DNA of 64,000 nt. It comes from Curvibacter cyanobacteriorum (GTDB lineage Bacteria; Pseudomonadota; Gammaproteobacteria; Burkholderiales; Burkholderiaceae_C). The notes below the pieces were generated by a model that saw only the letters and a list, made by a program, of their open reading frames with translations, was not told where the DNA came from and made no database searches. The stretch covers positions 62,001-126,000 of the forward strand of contig NZ_JAQSIP010000003.1 of NCBI RefSeq assembly GCF_028649475.1, read 5' to 3'. This document shows, piece after piece, positions 1-10,215 of this stretch. The stretch's first letter is position 1, and every line of letters starts with the position of its first letter. Made by a program: the position numbers and the translations under genes.

Positions 1-897
1 GATGTTCTGCACCTGTTCGCGCATCTGCTCGATCAGCACCTTCATGTCCACGCTGATGCGCGTCAGTTCCATGGCGGCCGACTTGGAACCCAGGGTGTTG
101 GCCTCGCGGTGCAGCTCCTGGATCAGGAAGTCCAATCGCTTGCCCAGCTCGCCACCCTTGCTCAGCAGGCGCTCGAGCTCGTCGAGGTGGGAGTCCAGGC
201 GGGTGATTTCTTCGGCCACGTCGATGCGGATCGCAAAGGCCGTGGCTTCGGACAGGGCCCGGTCCTGAGCGGCTTCGGGGGCGGTGGCGCCCTCGGCCAG
301 GTTCATGGCTTCTTTCCAGCGCTCCAGGAAGCGTTGGCGTTGTTGCTCCACCAACTGCGGCACCAGGGGCACGGCCTGGGCGGCCAGCGCGCGCAGCTGG
401 GCAATGCGGTCCAGCAGCATGGTGGACAGGCGGGCGCCTTCGCGTTGGCGAGCGGCCATCAGCTCCTTGATGGCCTTGCTGGCCAGGGCCTGGATCTGTT
501 CGCCGGTGGTCTGCACCGTGCCGGCCTCGCTGCCGCCCAGGCGGATCACATCGGCCACGCTCAGCGGCGTGGCCTGGGGCAGCCAGGCGCGGATGTTGTC
601 CTGCATGGCGTTGAGCTTTTGCAGCTGGCGGGTGGTGGGCTCTTTGAGGCCGCCCCCGTTTTCTTGCTCGACGGCGGCGCGCACCTCGACCTTGCCGCGC
701 TTGAGCTTGGCATTCAGCAGCTCGCGCAGTGCGGGTTCATGCTGGCGCAGCTCCTCGGGCAGGCGAAAACTCAGGTCCAGGAAGCGGCTGTTGACCGAAC
801 GGATCTCCAGCCCGATGCGGGTGGCGCCGGCGCTTTTGGCGTCGCCGCCGGTCTCGGAGGGGGCCACTTCCTGTTGGGCAGTGGCGTAACCGGTCAT
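1..897 (-). CDS. yicC: YicC family endoribonuclease, 3' end just cut
   Basis: The minus-strand frame starts with ATG at 897-895 (MTGYATAQQE) and stays open to base 1, giving 299 residues. The N-terminal MTGYA and the C-terminal stretch LIQELHREANTLGSK followed by MKVLIEQMREQVQNI are the family's conserved ends. Family members are about 290-300 residues, so probably only the last residue or two and the stop lie outside the window. YicC proteins are RNases that cleave single-stranded RNA; the E. coli member affects turnover of the small RNA RyhB. The gene is divergent from the kinase at 984, with 86 bases between the two starts. The identification is firm; the RNA targets here are unknown. Confidence 0.93.
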   Translation of the reverse strand, partial: MTGYATAQQEVAPSETGGDAKSAGATRIGLEIRSVNSRFLDLSFRLPEELRQHEPALRELLNAKLKRGKVEVRAAVEQENGGGLKEPTTRQLQKLNAMQDNIRAWLPQATPLSVADVIRLGGSEAGTVQTTGEQIQALASKAIKELMAARQREGARLSTMLLDRIAQLRALAAQAVPLVPQLVEQQRQRFLERWKEAMNLAEGATAPEAAQDRALSEATAFAIRIDVAEEITRLDSHLDELERLLSKGGELGKRLDFLIQELHREANTLGSKSAAMELTRISVDMKVLIEQMREQVQNI

Positions 898-983
898 GCT
901 GTAAACTGGCATTGGACTTTTTCACGTAACTTCAATACTGCGGATTATCCCGCCTGGGCGCCTCGCCGTCCTGCTTCTCAACC

Positions 984-1994
984 ATGTCGAAGGTCAAACC
1001 GGCGCCGCTTCCACCAGATACCGTGATCGGTGGTTACCGCGTGGTGCGTCGCCTGTCCGCGGGCGGCTTTGGCGTGGTGTACCTGTCGCTGGACATGGAA
1101 GGCCAGCAGGTCGCTGTCAAAGAGTACCTGCCGTCTTCGCTGGCCACCCGGGCCCCGGGCGAGCTGTTGCCCAAGGTGCCGCCCGAAAAGCTGTCGCTGT
1201 ACCGACTGGGGCTGAAGAGCTTTTTTGAAGAAGGGCGCTCGCTGGCGCAGATTTCCCACCCTTCGGTGGTCAGCGTGCTCAACTTCTTCCGTGAGAACGA
1301 AACCGTCTACATGGTGATGAACTACCTGGAGGGGGCCACCCTGCAGGACTTCATCATCACCGCGCGCGACCTCAAGACGCAGAAGGTGTTCCGCGAGTCC
1401 ACCATCCGCTCGCTGTTTGACGAGGTGCTGCGCGGCCTGCGCATCGTGCACCAGCACAAGATGCTGCACCTGGACATCAAGCCGGCCAACATCTTCATCA
1501 CCGACGACAACAAGGCGGTGCTGATTGATTTTGGCGCCGCGCGCGAAGTGCTTTCCAAGGAAGGCAACTTCATCCGTCCGATGTACACGCCCGGCTTTGC
1601 TGCGCCCGAGATGTACCGCCGCGACGCGTCGATGGGCCCCTGGACCGACATCTACGCGATTGGTGCCTGCATCTACGCCTGCATGCAGGGCTACCCGCCC
1701 AACGAAGCACCGCAGCGGCTGGAGAAGGACCGCCTCTCGCTGGCCCTGTCGCGCTTGCGTGGCGTGTACTCGGACAACCTGATCGAGGTGGTTGAGTGGT
1801 GCATGGCACTGGACCCGCTGTCGCGTCCGCAGTCGGTGTTTGCCTTGCAAAAAGAGCTCAGCCGCGAAGGCGAGCGCCGCTACACCAAGCTGACGGTGGG
1901 TGAAAAAGTGCGCTTGCAGTTCGACACCCTGGTGTCGGACACCAAAAAGAAGACCGGGCGTGAGGCCACCGACATGGGGGCCAAACCCAAATGA
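984..1994 (+). CDS. Serine/threonine protein kinase (Hanks type)
   Basis: The 336-residue protein is a single soluble kinase domain with no membrane segment. The glycine-rich loop is LSAGGFGVVY (about 24-33) and the ATP-binding lysine is K46 in VAVKEY. The catalytic loop is HLDIKPAN (162-169), where the common HRD arginine is replaced by leucine, and the Mg-binding DFG is at 182-184. The last four bases overlap the start of the PP2C phosphatase (ATGA at 1991-1994), so the two are translationally coupled and form an antagonistic phosphorylation pair. Loss of the HRD arginine is common in kinases not activated by loop phosphorylation, so this one may be constitutively active. Substrates cannot be inferred. 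Confidence 0.93.
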   Translation: MSKVKPAPLPPDTVIGGYRVVRRLSAGGFGVVYLSLDMEGQQVAVKEYLPSSLATRAPGELLPKVPPEKLSLYRLGLKSFFEEGRSLAQISHPSVVSVLNFFRENETVYMVMNYLEGATLQDFIITARDLKTQKVFRESTIRSLFDEVLRGLRIVHQHKMLHLDIKPANIFITDDNKAVLIDFGAAREVLSKEGNFIRPMYTPGFAAPEMYRRDASMGPWTDIYAIGACIYACMQGYPPNEAPQRLEKDRLSLALSRLRGVYSDNLIEVVEWCMALDPLSRPQSVFALQKELSREGERRYTKLTVGEKVRLQFDTLVSDTKKKTGREATDMGAKPK

Positions 1995-2893
1995 AGTTCT
2001 CTGTTTTTCAAGTCAGTCGACGCGGTGGCCGCGCCAAGAACGAAGACCGCATGGGCTACTGCTACACGCGGGATTCGGCGCTGTTCGTGCTGGCCGACGG
2101 CATGGGCGGACACCCCGAAGGCGAGGTCGCGGCGCAGTTGGCGCTGCAAACCATCTCGGCCCTGTTCCAGCGCGAGGCCAAGCCGCGGCTGGCCGATGTC
2201 AGCGAGTTTTTGTCCAACGCCCTGATGGCGGCGCACCAGCAGATCCTGCGCTACGCGGCCGACCAGGGCATGCTGGACACCCCGCGCACCACCCTGGTGG
2301 CGGGCGTGTTGCAAAGCGGCAGTGCCAGCTGGGTGCATTGCGGCGATTCGCGCCTGTACCTGGTGCGTGAAAACGAGCTGCTGACCCGCACCCGCGACCA
2401 CTCCTACCTGGAGCACCGCACCCCGGGCCTGGCCTTGCCCGAGCGCGTCAACCGCAATGTGCTGTTCACCTGCCTGGGCTCACCGACCAAGCCGGTGTTC
2501 GACGTGGCCGGCCCGGCCATGTTGCAGCAGGGCGACAAGATCTTGCTGTGCTCGGACGGCTTGTGGGGCAGCGTCAGCGACGACGAGATCGTGCACCAGC
2601 TGAGCCGGTCGCCGGTCTCCGAGGCGGTGCCCGATCTGGTGGAGGCTGCTTTGCGCAAGGCGGGCGACAGCAGCGACAACGTCACGGCGGTGGCGCTGGA
2701 GTGGGAAACCCCCGACACCTTTGAGTCCACCCGGGGCATTTCGACCGACAGCATCCACGATGGGGTGTTTGCGTCCACCATCCAGTCGGGCGTGCTGGAC
2801 AACCTGGTCGATGACCTGGACGACGCGGCCATCGAACGCTCCATCGCCGAGATCAACGAGGCCATCCGGCGCTCCGCGGCCCGCAAGCACTGA
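1991..2893 (+). CDS. PP2C-family serine/threonine phosphatase
   Basis: The 300-residue protein is a metal-dependent PP2C/PPM phosphatase. Visible motifs in order are NEDR (metal-binding D19), ADGMGGH (metal-binding D36), GDSRLYLV near 119, CSDGLWG near 188 and [10 protein letters not shown] near 223. A C-terminal tail of about 65 residues follows the catalytic core and is rich in Asp, Ser and Ile. There is no transmembrane segment. Its start overlaps the stop of the upstream kinase by four bases, and the pair probably acts on the same cytoplasmic substrates. Members of this family remove phosphate from Ser/Thr residues using two Mn or Mg ions. Confidence 0.93.
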   Translation: MKFSVFQVSRRGGRAKNEDRMGYCYTRDSALFVLADGMGGHPEGEVAAQLALQTISALFQREAKPRLADVSEFLSNALMAAHQQILRYAADQGMLDTPRTTLVAGVLQSGSASWVHCGDSRLYLVRENELLTRTRDHSYLEHRTPGLALPERVNRNVLFTCLGSPTKPVFDVAGPAMLQQGDKILLCSDGLWGSVSDDEIVHQLSRSPVSEAVPDLVEAALRKAGDSSDNVTAVALEWETPDTFESTRGISTDSIHDGVFASTIQSGVLDNLVDDLDDAAIERSIAEINEAIRRSAARKH

Positions 2894-3026
2894 ATCGACG
2901 GCGCCCCCGGGCGTGGCCTGCCCTGCAGAGCCTGCGCGACCAGGGGCACGGTCCGGTGCCCGGGCGCAGCCGGCACGGCCACCACCGGCGCAGCGCCGTT
3001 CCGTTTACTTTGACAGGATTGACACC

Positions 3027-3782
3027 ATGACCACCACCGACACCCCTTCGGGCGCCCCCTTTGTCCGCAGCCAGCAACGGGCCGCCCATCAGTTGCGCCC
3101 GGTGCGCATCACCCGCCACTACACCATGCACGCCGAAGGCTCGGTGTTGATCGAGTTCGGTCAGACCAAGGTCCTGTGCACGGCCTCGGTCGAAGACAAA
3201 GTGCCTGGTCACCAGCGCGGCAGCGGCGCCGGCTGGGTCACGGCCGAGTACGGCATGCTGCCGCGCGCCACCCATTCCCGCAGCGACCGCGAGGCCGCAC
3301 GCGGCAAGCAAAGCGGTCGGACTCAGGAGATTCAGCGCCTGATCGGGCGCTCGCTGCGCGCCGTGTTCGACCTGCAGCGGCTGGGTGAGCGCACCCTTTA
3401 CCTGGACTGCGACGTGCTGCAGGCCGACGGCGGCACCCGCACCGCGGCCATCACCGGCGCCTTTGTGGCGGCGCATGACGCGGTGCAGGGTTTGCTGGCC
3501 GCGGGCAAGATCAGTGCCTCGCCGATCCGCGACCATGTGGCGGCGATCTCGGTGGGCATCGTCCAGGGCACGCCCTTGCTGGACCTGGAATACACCGAAG
3601 ACTCTGCCTGTGACACCGACATGAACGTGGTCATGACCGGTGCGGGACACTATGTGGAAGTGCAGGGCACCGCCGAGGGCATGGCCTTCACGCGCCGCGA
3701 GATGGACCAACTGCTGGCGCTGGCCGAGTCCGGCATTGCCGAGCTGGTGCAGCTGCAAAAGAACGCTTTGGCGTCGGCCTGA
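3027..3782 (+). CDS. rph: Ribonuclease PH
   Basis: The 251-residue protein is a phosphorolytic 3'-5' exoribonuclease that trims tRNA 3' ends. Diagnostic segments are [20 protein letters not shown] near the N-terminus, [32 protein letters not shown] and the acidic [16 protein letters not shown] that belongs to the active site. An in-frame start further upstream exists but would add residues with no family similarity, so ATG 3027 is preferred; it gives the normal family length of about 240-250. It lies 133 bases after the phosphatase gene and 37 bases before the pyrophosphatase gene, an rph-rdgB pairing known from many proteobacteria. Confidence 0.95.
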   Translation: MTTTDTPSGAPFVRSQQRAAHQLRPVRITRHYTMHAEGSVLIEFGQTKVLCTASVEDKVPGHQRGSGAGWVTAEYGMLPRATHSRSDREAARGKQSGRTQEIQRLIGRSLRAVFDLQRLGERTLYLDCDVLQADGGTRTAAITGAFVAAHDAVQGLLAAGKISASPIRDHVAAISVGIVQGTPLLDLEYTEDSACDTDMNVVMTGAGHYVEVQGTAEGMAFTRREMDQLLALAESGIAELVQLQKNALASA

Positions 3783-3819
3783 GGCGACGCCGTTTGACCC
3801 CTGATGTGATGAGAACCCG

Positions 3820-4434
3820 ATGAAACTGGTCCTGGCCTCCAACAACCAAGGCAAGCTCGCCGAGCTGCAGGCCTTGTTCGCCCCGCTGGGCATTGCGCTG
3901 TTGCGCCAAGGCGAACTGGGCATACCCGAAGCCGCCGAACCCTTCCGCACCTTTGTCGAAAACGCCCTGGCCAAGGCCCGCCATGCGGCCCAGCACAGTG
4001 GCCTGCCCGCGCTGGCCGACGACGCCGGCCTGTGCGTGGACGCTTTTGGCGGCCTGCCCGGTGTCGACACCGCCTACTACGCCACCCAGTTTGGCTACCC
4101 CAAGGGCGACGACCACAATGTGCGTGCGTTGCTGGCGCAGATGCAGGGCGTGACCCAGCGCCGGGCCGCGCTGGTCAGCACCCTGGTGGCGGTGCGTTCG
4201 CCCGAGGACCCCGAGCCGCTGATCGCGGTGGGCCGCGCGGTGGGTCAGATCACCGAGGCGCCGGTGGGCGACAACGGCTTTGGGTTTGACCCGGTGATGT
4301 TCATCCCCGAATTTGGTCAGACCTTTGCGCAGCTGCCCACCGAGGTCAAGAACGCCAACAGCCACCGCGGCCGGGCCGCCCAGCAGATGCTGCAGCTGAT
4401 GCGCGAGCGCTGGCTGCCGGAGGGGGGGCTGTGA
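3820..4434 (+). CDS. rdgB: RdgB/HAM1 family XTP/dITP pyrophosphatase
   Basis: The 204-residue protein hydrolyses non-canonical purine triphosphates (XTP, ITP, dITP) to monophosphates and so keeps deaminated purines out of nucleic acids. Family motifs seen are SNNQGKLAEL (10-19), PFRTFVENALAKA, LADDAGLCVDAFGG, the substrate-site GFGFDPVMFIPE and the C-terminal SHRGRA. Length matches the family (about 200). The next gene starts at GTG 4431, inside the last four bases, so translation is probably coupled. The gene order rph-rdgB-hemW is typical of beta- and gammaproteobacteria. Confidence 0.94.
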   Translation: MKLVLASNNQGKLAELQALFAPLGIALLRQGELGIPEAAEPFRTFVENALAKARHAAQHSGLPALADDAGLCVDAFGGLPGVDTAYYATQFGYPKGDDHNVRALLAQMQGVTQRRAALVSTLVAVRSPEDPEPLIAVGRAVGQITEAPVGDNGFGFDPVMFIPEFGQTFAQLPTEVKNANSHRGRAAQQMLQLMRERWLPEGGL

Positions 4435-5642
4435 GCAACGCCCCGCAAGACCCCCAGCACTACATGCGCCCGGGCACCCTGAGCCTGAGCGCCCTGCCGC
4501 CGCTGTCGCTGTATGTGCACCTGCCCTGGTGCCTCAAGAAGTGCCCTTACTGCGACTTCAATTCGCACGAGTTCAAGGGCGATGATGGGCAGAGCGCCTC
4601 GCCGCCCGAGCAACGTTACCTGGCTGCGCTGATGGCCGACCTGGAGGCCTCGCTGCCCCTGATCTGGGGCCGTTCGGTGCACAGCATCTTCATCGGTGGG
4701 GGCACGCCCAGCCTGTTTTCGCCCGAGGCCATCGACCAGCTCATCAGCGGCCTGCGCGCGCGCCTGCGCCTGGAGGCCGACTGCGAGGTCACGCTCGAGG
4801 CCAACCCGGGTACTTTCGAGAAGGACCGTTTCAGGGCTTTCCGCCAGGCCGGGGTGACCCGCCTGTCGGTCGGGGTGCAGAGCTTCAACGACGCCCACCT
4901 GAAGGCGCTGGGCCGCGTGCACAACCGCGATCAGGCGCTGGCTGCGGTGGAAGAGGCCGCAGCGGCGTTCGACACCTTCAACCTGGACCTGATGTACGCC
5001 TTGCCCGGGCAGGACCTGGCGGGCCTGGCACAGGACCTGGACACCGCCTTGGCGCTGGCGCCGCCGCACCTGTCGGTCTACCACCTGACCATCGAGCCCA
5101 ACACCTATTTCGCCAAGTTCCCGCCGGTGGTGCCCGAGGACGACACCGCCTACGCCATGCTCGACCTGATCACCGAGCGCACGGCCCAGGCGGGCCTGGG
5201 CCGCTACGAGGTGTCGGCCTACGCCAAGCCCGGCCATGGCTGCTTCCACAACACCAACTACTGGCAGTTTGGCGACTACCTCGGCATCGGGGCCGGGGCG
5301 CATGGCAAGCTCAGCTTTGCCCACCGGGTGGTGCGCCAGGTGCGGGTGCGTGAACCGCGCCTCTACATGGAGCGTGCGCTGGCGGGCCAGGCCATCGCGC
5401 AGGAACACGACGTCAAGCGCAGCGAGCTGCCGTTCGAGTACATGCTCAACGCCTTGCGCCTGCGCGAGGGCTTTGCGCTGCAGGACTTCTGCGACCGCAC
5501 CGGCCTGCCCTTGAGCGCCATCGCTGCCGGCCTCGACGAGGCCGAACGCAAAGGCCTGATCGAGCGCGACCTCGCGCGCGTCAAGCCGACCGAGCGCGGT
5601 TTCGACTTCCTCAGCGACCTGCAGTCACTGTTCCTGGCTTGA
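4431..5642 (+). CDS. hemW: HemW-like radical SAM protein
   Basis: The 403-residue protein starts at GTG 4431, overlapping the rdgB stop as GTGA. The radical-SAM cluster motif C34-x3-C38-x2-C41 (WCLKKCPYCDF) is present, followed by FIGGGTPSLF and VTLEANPG, and it ends in a HemN C-terminal domain. HemW-type proteins resemble the oxygen-independent coproporphyrinogen III oxidase HemN but act in haem delivery; the CX3CX2C spacing without the extra HemN cysteine fits HemW. The final 18 bases overlap the convergent membrane-protein gene at 5625. Annotation as coproporphyrinogen oxidase would probably be wrong. Confidence 0.92.
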   Translation: MSNAPQDPQHYMRPGTLSLSALPPLSLYVHLPWCLKKCPYCDFNSHEFKGDDGQSASPPEQRYLAALMADLEASLPLIWGRSVHSIFIGGGTPSLFSPEAIDQLISGLRARLRLEADCEVTLEANPGTFEKDRFRAFRQAGVTRLSVGVQSFNDAHLKALGRVHNRDQALAAVEEAAAAFDTFNLDLMYALPGQDLAGLAQDLDTALALAPPHLSVYHLTIEPNTYFAKFPPVVPEDDTAYAMLDLITERTAQAGLGRYEVSAYAKPGHGCFHNTNYWQFGDYLGIGAGAHGKLSFAHRVVRQVRVREPRLYMERALAGQAIAQEHDVKRSELPFEYMLNALRLREGFALQDFCDRTGLPLSAIAAGLDEAERKGLIERDLARVKPTERGFDFLSDLQSLFLA

Positions 5643-6074
5643 GCGGCGCCGCCCCAGCGCCCGGTCTGCCAGTGCCGCCAGGGTGGCCGTGAGGCCGGTG
5701 CCCCACAGCAGGTCGGTCACGCTCAGACCCAGCGGCCAGTCGCGCAGCGTGGCCAGGTTGCTGAGGTTGTAGGCGCCGTAGGCCATCAGCCCAAGCACCG
5801 CCCCGCGCCAGGCCGCGCCGCCCGTGGTGGCCGGGCGGGGCACCACGCACAGCGCCACCACCCCGGCGGGATAGCCCAGGTAAAACAGCGCAGCCGGCCC
5901 CCAGCGCACCGGACCCAGCCACGGTTGCAGCACCCGGTACAGGTCGGCCCCCAACCAGCCCAGCCACAGGGCATCCAGCACACACAGGCCCAGCAGGGCT
6001 GCGCTGTAAGCACGCGCCGCGGCCCGTGGCGTGAGGCCTCCGTGGGGGGCGTTGAAGGGCTGAGGGACGGTCAT
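5625..6074 (-). CDS. DUF2177 family membrane protein
   Basis: The 149-residue protein has four predicted hydrophobic segments, beginning at AAYSAALLGLCVLDALWLG and ending at LLWGTGLTATLAALAD. The segment YGAYNLSNLATLRDWPL is the hallmark of DUF2177. A longer reading from 6263 is possible, but ATG 6074 is preferred because AGGAG sits five bases upstream and the family is about 130-140 residues. No function is established for this family. The gene is convergent with hemW and overlaps its last 18 bases, and it is divergent from the isocitrate dehydrogenase gene. Confidence 0.85.
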   Translation of the reverse strand: MTVPQPFNAPHGGLTPRAAARAYSAALLGLCVLDALWLGWLGADLYRVLQPWLGPVRWGPAALFYLGYPAGVVALCVVPRPATTGGAAWRGAVLGLMAYGAYNLSNLATLRDWPLGLSVTDLLWGTGLTATLAALADRALGRRRSSQEQ

Positions 6075-6205
6075 GGGGTCTCCTGGTGGGCCTTTGGGGG
6101 GGGCCCGTCTGGCGCTCGGCTGCGGGTCATCCGCCTTGCTGAACCCGGGCGATCCGGGGATGATTCGGGGCGCCCGGAACGCGCTGTACCGAGCCCGCGC
6201 GAGGT

Positions 6206-6241
6206 TGATTTTTGCATTGTAAAATCGCGTTGCAAAAATCA
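6206..6241. promoter_or_regulatory. Perfect 11-bp inverted repeat upstream of icd
   Basis: TGATTTTTGCA at 6206-6216 and TGCAAAAATCA at 6231-6241 are exact reverse complements separated by 14 bases. The repeat is in an AT-rich patch 105 bases before the isocitrate dehydrogenase start and 132 bases before the divergent DUF2177 gene. It may be a repressor or activator operator or an RNA hairpin in the leader; the sequence alone does not decide. Confidence 0.5.
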
Positions 6242-6345
6242 GCTTGAGGTCAGACGATCGCAAGCAAAATCAGGCAATATCCAAGCATGACTGCCGGTCT
6301 GTGAACCAGCCGACGGCCTTTCATTACCCATTCTTGAGATCAGCG

Positions 6346-8583
6346 ATGAGCACGCAGCAACCCACCATCATCTACACCCTGACCGACGAAGCACCGCTGC
6401 TGGCGACCAGTGCTTTCCTGCCCATCATCCGCACCTTCACCGGCCCGACCGGCATCGAGGTGACCACGGCGGACATCTCGGTGGCAGGCCGCATTCTGGG
6501 TGAGTTCCCGGAATTCCTGAGTGAAGAGCAGCGCGTGCCCAACACCCTGGCCGAGCTGGGCAAGAAGACCCTGCAGCCCGATGCCAACATCATCAAGCTG
6601 CCCAACATCAGCGCTTCGCAAAACCAGCTGGTGTCGGCCATCCGTGAACTGCAGTCCAAGGGCTACAACCTGCCTGACTTCCCGGAAAACCCGCAAACCG
6701 ACGAAGAAAAGGCCATTCGCCTGCGCTACAACAAGTGCCTGGGCTCGGCCGTGAACCCGGTGCTGCGTGAAGGCAACTCCGACCGCCGCGCCCCCAAGGC
6801 CGTCAAGGAATACGCCCGCAAGAACCCGCACAGCATGGCCGAATGGAGCCAGGCTTCGCGTTCGCACGTCTCGCACATGCACGCCGGCGACTTCTACCAC
6901 GGTGAAAAGTCCATGACCCTGGACCGCGCCCGCGACGTCAAGATGGAGCTGATCACCAAGAGCGGCAAGACCATCATCCTGAAGCCGAAGGTGTCGCTGC
7001 TGGACCGCGAAGTCATCGACAGCATGTTCATGAGCAAGAAGGCGCTGGTCGAGTTCTACGAAAAAGAAATCGAAGACGCCCACAAGACCGGCGTGATGTT
7101 CTCGCTGCACGTCAAGGCCACCATGATGAAGGTCTCGCACCCCATCGTGTTCGGTCACTGCGTCAAGATCTTCTACAAGGACGCGTTCGAGAAGCACGCC
7201 AAGCTGTTCGAAGAACTCGGCGTGAACGTGAACAACGGCATGGCCAACCTGTACGACAAGATCTCCACCCTGCCGCAATCCAAGCAGGACGAGATCAAGC
7301 GCGACCTGCACGCCTGCCACGAACACCGCCCCGAGCTGGCCATGGTCGACTCGGCCAAGGGCATCACCAACTTCCACTCGCCCAACGACGTGATCGTGGA
7401 CGCTTCCATGCCCGCCATGATCCGCAACGGCGGCAAGATGTGGGGTGCCGATGGCCGTCTGAAGGACGTCAAGGCCGTGATGCCTGAGTCCACCTTTGCC
7501 CGCATCTACCAGGAGATGATCAACTTCTGCAAGTGGCACGGCGCTTTCGATCCCAAGACCATGGGCACGGTGCCCAACGTGGGTCTGATGGCCCAGCAAG
7601 CCGAAGAGTACGGCTCGCACGACAAGACCTTCGAGATCCCCGAAGACGGCGTGGCCAACATCACCGACCTCGCCACTGGCGAAGTGCTGCTGAGCCAGAA
7701 CGTGGAAACCGGCGACATCTGGCGCATGTGCCAGGTCAAGGACGCCGCCATCCGCGACTGGGTCAAGCTGGCTGTCACGCGCGCCCGCAACTCCGGCATG
7801 CCGGTGGTCTTCTGGCTCGACGCCTACCGCCCGCACGAAGCCCAGCTCATCACCAAGGTCAAGATGTACCTGCATGAGCACGACACCACCGGTCTGGACA
7901 TCCAGATCATGAGCCAGGTCCGCGCCATGCGCTACACCCTGGAGCGCGTGGTCCGTGGCCTGGACACCATCAGCGCCACCGGCAACATCCTGCGCGACTA
8001 CCTGACCGACCTGTTCCCGATCATGGAACTGGGCACCTCGGCCAAGATGCTGTCGGTGGTGCCGCTGATGGCCGGCGGTGGCATGTACGAAACCGGTGCC
8101 GGTGGTTCGGCTCCGAAGCACGTGCAACAGCTGGTGGAAGAGAACCACCTGCGCTGGGATTCGCTGGGCGAATTCCTGGCCCTGGCCGTGAGCCTGGAAG
8201 ACCTGGGCATCAAGACCGGCAACCAACAAGCCAAGGTGCTGGCCAAGACCCTGGACGCCGCCACCGGCAAGCTGCTGGACAACAACAAGAACCCGTCGCC
8301 CAAGACCGGTCAGTTGGACAACCGTGGCAGCCAGTTCTACCTGGCCCTGTACTGGGCTCAAGCCCTGGCCGCGCAGACCGAGGACGCCGCCCTGGCCGCC
8401 AAGTTCGCGCCGCTGGCCAAGGCCCTGAGCGACGGCGAACAAGCCATCGTGGCCGAGCTGACCGCGGTGCAAGGCAAGCCTGTCGACATCGGCGGTTACT
8501 ACAAGCCCGACTTCGCCAAGCTCGACGCCGTGATGCGCCCGAGCCCGACGCTGAACGCCGCGCTGGCCACCCTCAAGGCCTGA
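6346..8583 (+). CDS. icd: NADP-dependent isocitrate dehydrogenase, monomeric type
   Basis: The 745-residue protein is the monomeric (IDH II) form, which oxidatively decarboxylates isocitrate to 2-oxoglutarate with NADP. It begins [21 protein letters not shown] and contains the substrate-loop region [21 protein letters not shown] and the NADP-side motif [31 protein letters not shown]. Length matches the roughly 740-residue family and is nearly twice that of the dimeric enzyme. ATG 6346 is chosen because the extra in-frame residues upstream lack similarity. A strong bidirectional terminator follows 73 bases after the stop. Its 2-oxoglutarate product is also the co-substrate of the two oxygenases at 21.6 and 24.3 kb. 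Confidence 0.97.
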   Translation: MSTQQPTIIYTLTDEAPLLATSAFLPIIRTFTGPTGIEVTTADISVAGRILGEFPEFLSEEQRVPNTLAELGKKTLQPDANIIKLPNISASQNQLVSAIRELQSKGYNLPDFPENPQTDEEKAIRLRYNKCLGSAVNPVLREGNSDRRAPKAVKEYARKNPHSMAEWSQASRSHVSHMHAGDFYHGEKSMTLDRARDVKMELITKSGKTIILKPKVSLLDREVIDSMFMSKKALVEFYEKEIEDAHKTGVMFSLHVKATMMKVSHPIVFGHCVKIFYKDAFEKHAKLFEELGVNVNNGMANLYDKISTLPQSKQDEIKRDLHACHEHRPELAMVDSAKGITNFHSPNDVIVDASMPAMIRNGGKMWGADGRLKDVKAVMPESTFARIYQEMINFCKWHGAFDPKTMGTVPNVGLMAQQAEEYGSHDKTFEIPEDGVANITDLATGEVLLSQNVETGDIWRMCQVKDAAIRDWVKLAVTRARNSGMPVVFWLDAYRPHEAQLITKVKMYLHEHDTTGLDIQIMSQVRAMRYTLERVVRGLDTISATGNILRDYLTDLFPIMELGTSAKMLSVVPLMAGGGMYETGAGGSAPKHVQQLVEENHLRWDSLGEFLALAVSLEDLGIKTGNQQAKVLAKTLDAATGKLLDNNKNPSPKTGQLDNRGSQFYLALYWAQALAAQTEDAALAAKFAPLAKALSDGEQAIVAELTAVQGKPVDIGGYYKPDFAKLDAVMRPSPTLNAALATLKA

Positions 8584-8656
8584 GCCTGAGCCTGAGGCCC
8601 CGGGCCCGCCTGCGGGTGGGCCCCAGAGGCCGAACCGCTGAGCGGTTCGCACCGAC

Positions 8657-8685
8657 AAAAAAACCCGCCAGCTGGCGGGTTTTTT
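8657..8685. terminator. Bidirectional rho-independent terminator between icd and gdhA
   Basis: The palindrome CCCGCCAGCTGGCGGG is flanked by A7 on the left and T6 on the right, so it can terminate transcription from the isocitrate dehydrogenase gene on the plus strand and from the glutamate dehydrogenase gene on the minus strand. Confidence 0.92.
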
Positions 8686-8818
8686 CTTGGGCACTGGACC
8701 CGGGCTGCCGCTTCGGACGACGCACCGGGCGACGGTCTGGAGGGGCGCATGACCGCCGCGTGGCCGCCACTCCGGACGGGGCGCGCAGGGCGCCTCGAGG
8801 CGTGGCGATGCGCACCGT

Positions 8819-10090
8819 TCAGGGGTACAGGCCGCGCTCTTCGCGCGCCGTCAGGATGCGCTCGCAGGCCACGGCGAACGTGGCGGTGCGCAGCGTGATG
8901 CGGTGCTTGTCCGAGGTGTCCCAGATCTGGTTCAGCGCGTTCACCATGATGCGGTCCAGGCGCTGGTTGATCTCGTCCTCGTCCCAGAAGAAGCTCGAGA
9001 AGTCCTGCACCCATTCAAAGTAGCTGACCGTCACGCCGCCGGCGTTGCAGATCACGTCGGGCACCACCAGCACGCCGCGGCTGGCCAGGATGTCGTCGGC
9101 CTCGGGCACGGTCGGGCCGTTGGCGCCTTCGAGCACCAGGCGGGCCTGGATGCGTTGGGCGCGCGCCGCGGTGATCTGGCCTTCAAGGGCGGCCGGGATC
9201 AGGATGTCGGTCTTCAGGTCCCAGAAATCTTCGTCACCGATGCGCTCACCGCCGCGGAAACCCGCCACCCCGTTCTGGCGGGCATGCGGAATCAGCTGCG
9301 CCAGGTCCAGGCCTTGCGGGTTGTAGATGGTGCCGGTGTGGTCTTGCACGGCCACGATGCGGGCGCCGGCTTCGGCCAGCAGCTCGGCTGCGATCGAGCC
9401 CACATTGCCAAAGCCTTGCACCGCGACACGCGCGCCCTGCAGGTCCATGCCCAGGCGGCGGGCGGCTTCACGGCCGGTCACGAAAACGCCGCGGCCCGTG
9501 GCCTTGACGCGACCCAGCGAGCCACCGAGGTGGATCGGCTTGCCCGTCACCACGCCGGTCGACGTGGTGCCGGTGTTCATCGAGTAGGTGTCCATCATCC
9601 AGGCCATGACCTGGGCGTTGGTGTTCACATCAGGGGCCGGGATGTCCTGTTGCGGGCCAATGATGACGCCGATCTCGCTGGTGTAGCGGCGGGTGACCTT
9701 CTCCAGTTCCTTTTGCGACAGCAGCTTGGGGTCGACGCGGATGCCGCCCTTGGCGCCGCCGTAGGGCAGGTTCACGGCCGCGCACTTGACCGTCATCCAG
9801 GCCGACAGGGCCATCACTTCCTCGAGCGTCACGTCGGGGTGGAAGCGCACGCCGCCCTTGCCCGGACCGCGCGACAGGTTGTGCTGCACGCGGTAGCCCT
9901 CGAAGTGGGCGATGCGACCGTCGTCCATTTCAATCGGCACGTCCACGATCAGGGCCCGCTTGGGGCGCTTCAGCGTCTCTGACCAGCGGGCCAGGTGACC
10001 CAGGTACGGCAAAACGCGATCCACTTGCGACAGGTAGGTACCCCAGGGGCTGGTGACGTTGGGGTGAACGTAGGACAGGTTTGATTTCAT
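8819..10090 (-). CDS. gdhA: Glutamate dehydrogenase (Glu/Leu/Phe/Val dehydrogenase family)
   Basis: The 423-residue protein interconverts glutamate with 2-oxoglutarate and ammonia. Catalytic and substrate motifs include [38 protein letters not shown], with K in MTVKCA and the catalytic K in PYGGAKGG, then APDVNT and the Rossmann motif VQGFGNVGS. The C-terminal [17 protein letters not shown] is typical of glutamate dehydrogenase rather than leucine dehydrogenase. The length fits the short, generally NAD-linked hexameric class; cofactor preference is inferred from length only. Three direct repeats of GGGTTATGC lie 60-125 bases upstream of the start. Confidence 0.93.
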   Translation of the reverse strand: MKSNLSYVHPNVTSPWGTYLSQVDRVLPYLGHLARWSETLKRPKRALIVDVPIEMDDGRIAHFEGYRVQHNLSRGPGKGGVRFHPDVTLEEVMALSAWMTVKCAAVNLPYGGAKGGIRVDPKLLSQKELEKVTRRYTSEIGVIIGPQQDIPAPDVNTNAQVMAWMMDTYSMNTGTTSTGVVTGKPIHLGGSLGRVKATGRGVFVTGREAARRLGMDLQGARVAVQGFGNVGSIAAELLAEAGARIVAVQDHTGTIYNPQGLDLAQLIPHARQNGVAGFRGGERIGDEDFWDLKTDILIPAALEGQITAARAQRIQARLVLEGANGPTVPEADDILASRGVLVVPDVICNAGGVTVSYFEWVQDFSSFFWDEDEINQRLDRIMVNALNQIWDTSDKHRITLRTATFAVACERILTAREERGLYP

Positions 10091-10150
10091 GCGGTTCTCG
10101 CGGCGGGTGAAGATGACCGAACGTTACGCCGGTGCCGCGCGACTTGCCAC

Positions 10151-10215
10151 GGGTTATGCACGCGCTGAAAAGGGTTATGCCGGGCGCGTCATGCCGTTGC
10201 CGCAAAGGGTTATGC
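10151..10215. promoter_or_regulatory. Three direct copies of GGGTTATGC upstream of gdhA
   Basis: Identical 9-mers lie at 10151-10159, 10172-10180 and 10207-10215, with start-to-start spacings of 21 and 35 bases. A related GCGTCATGCC lies between the second and third copies. The group is in the divergent promoter region between gdhA and the FeeM-like gene. Spacing of 21 is two helical turns, as expected of a protein binding on one face. The regulator is unknown. Confidence 0.5.
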
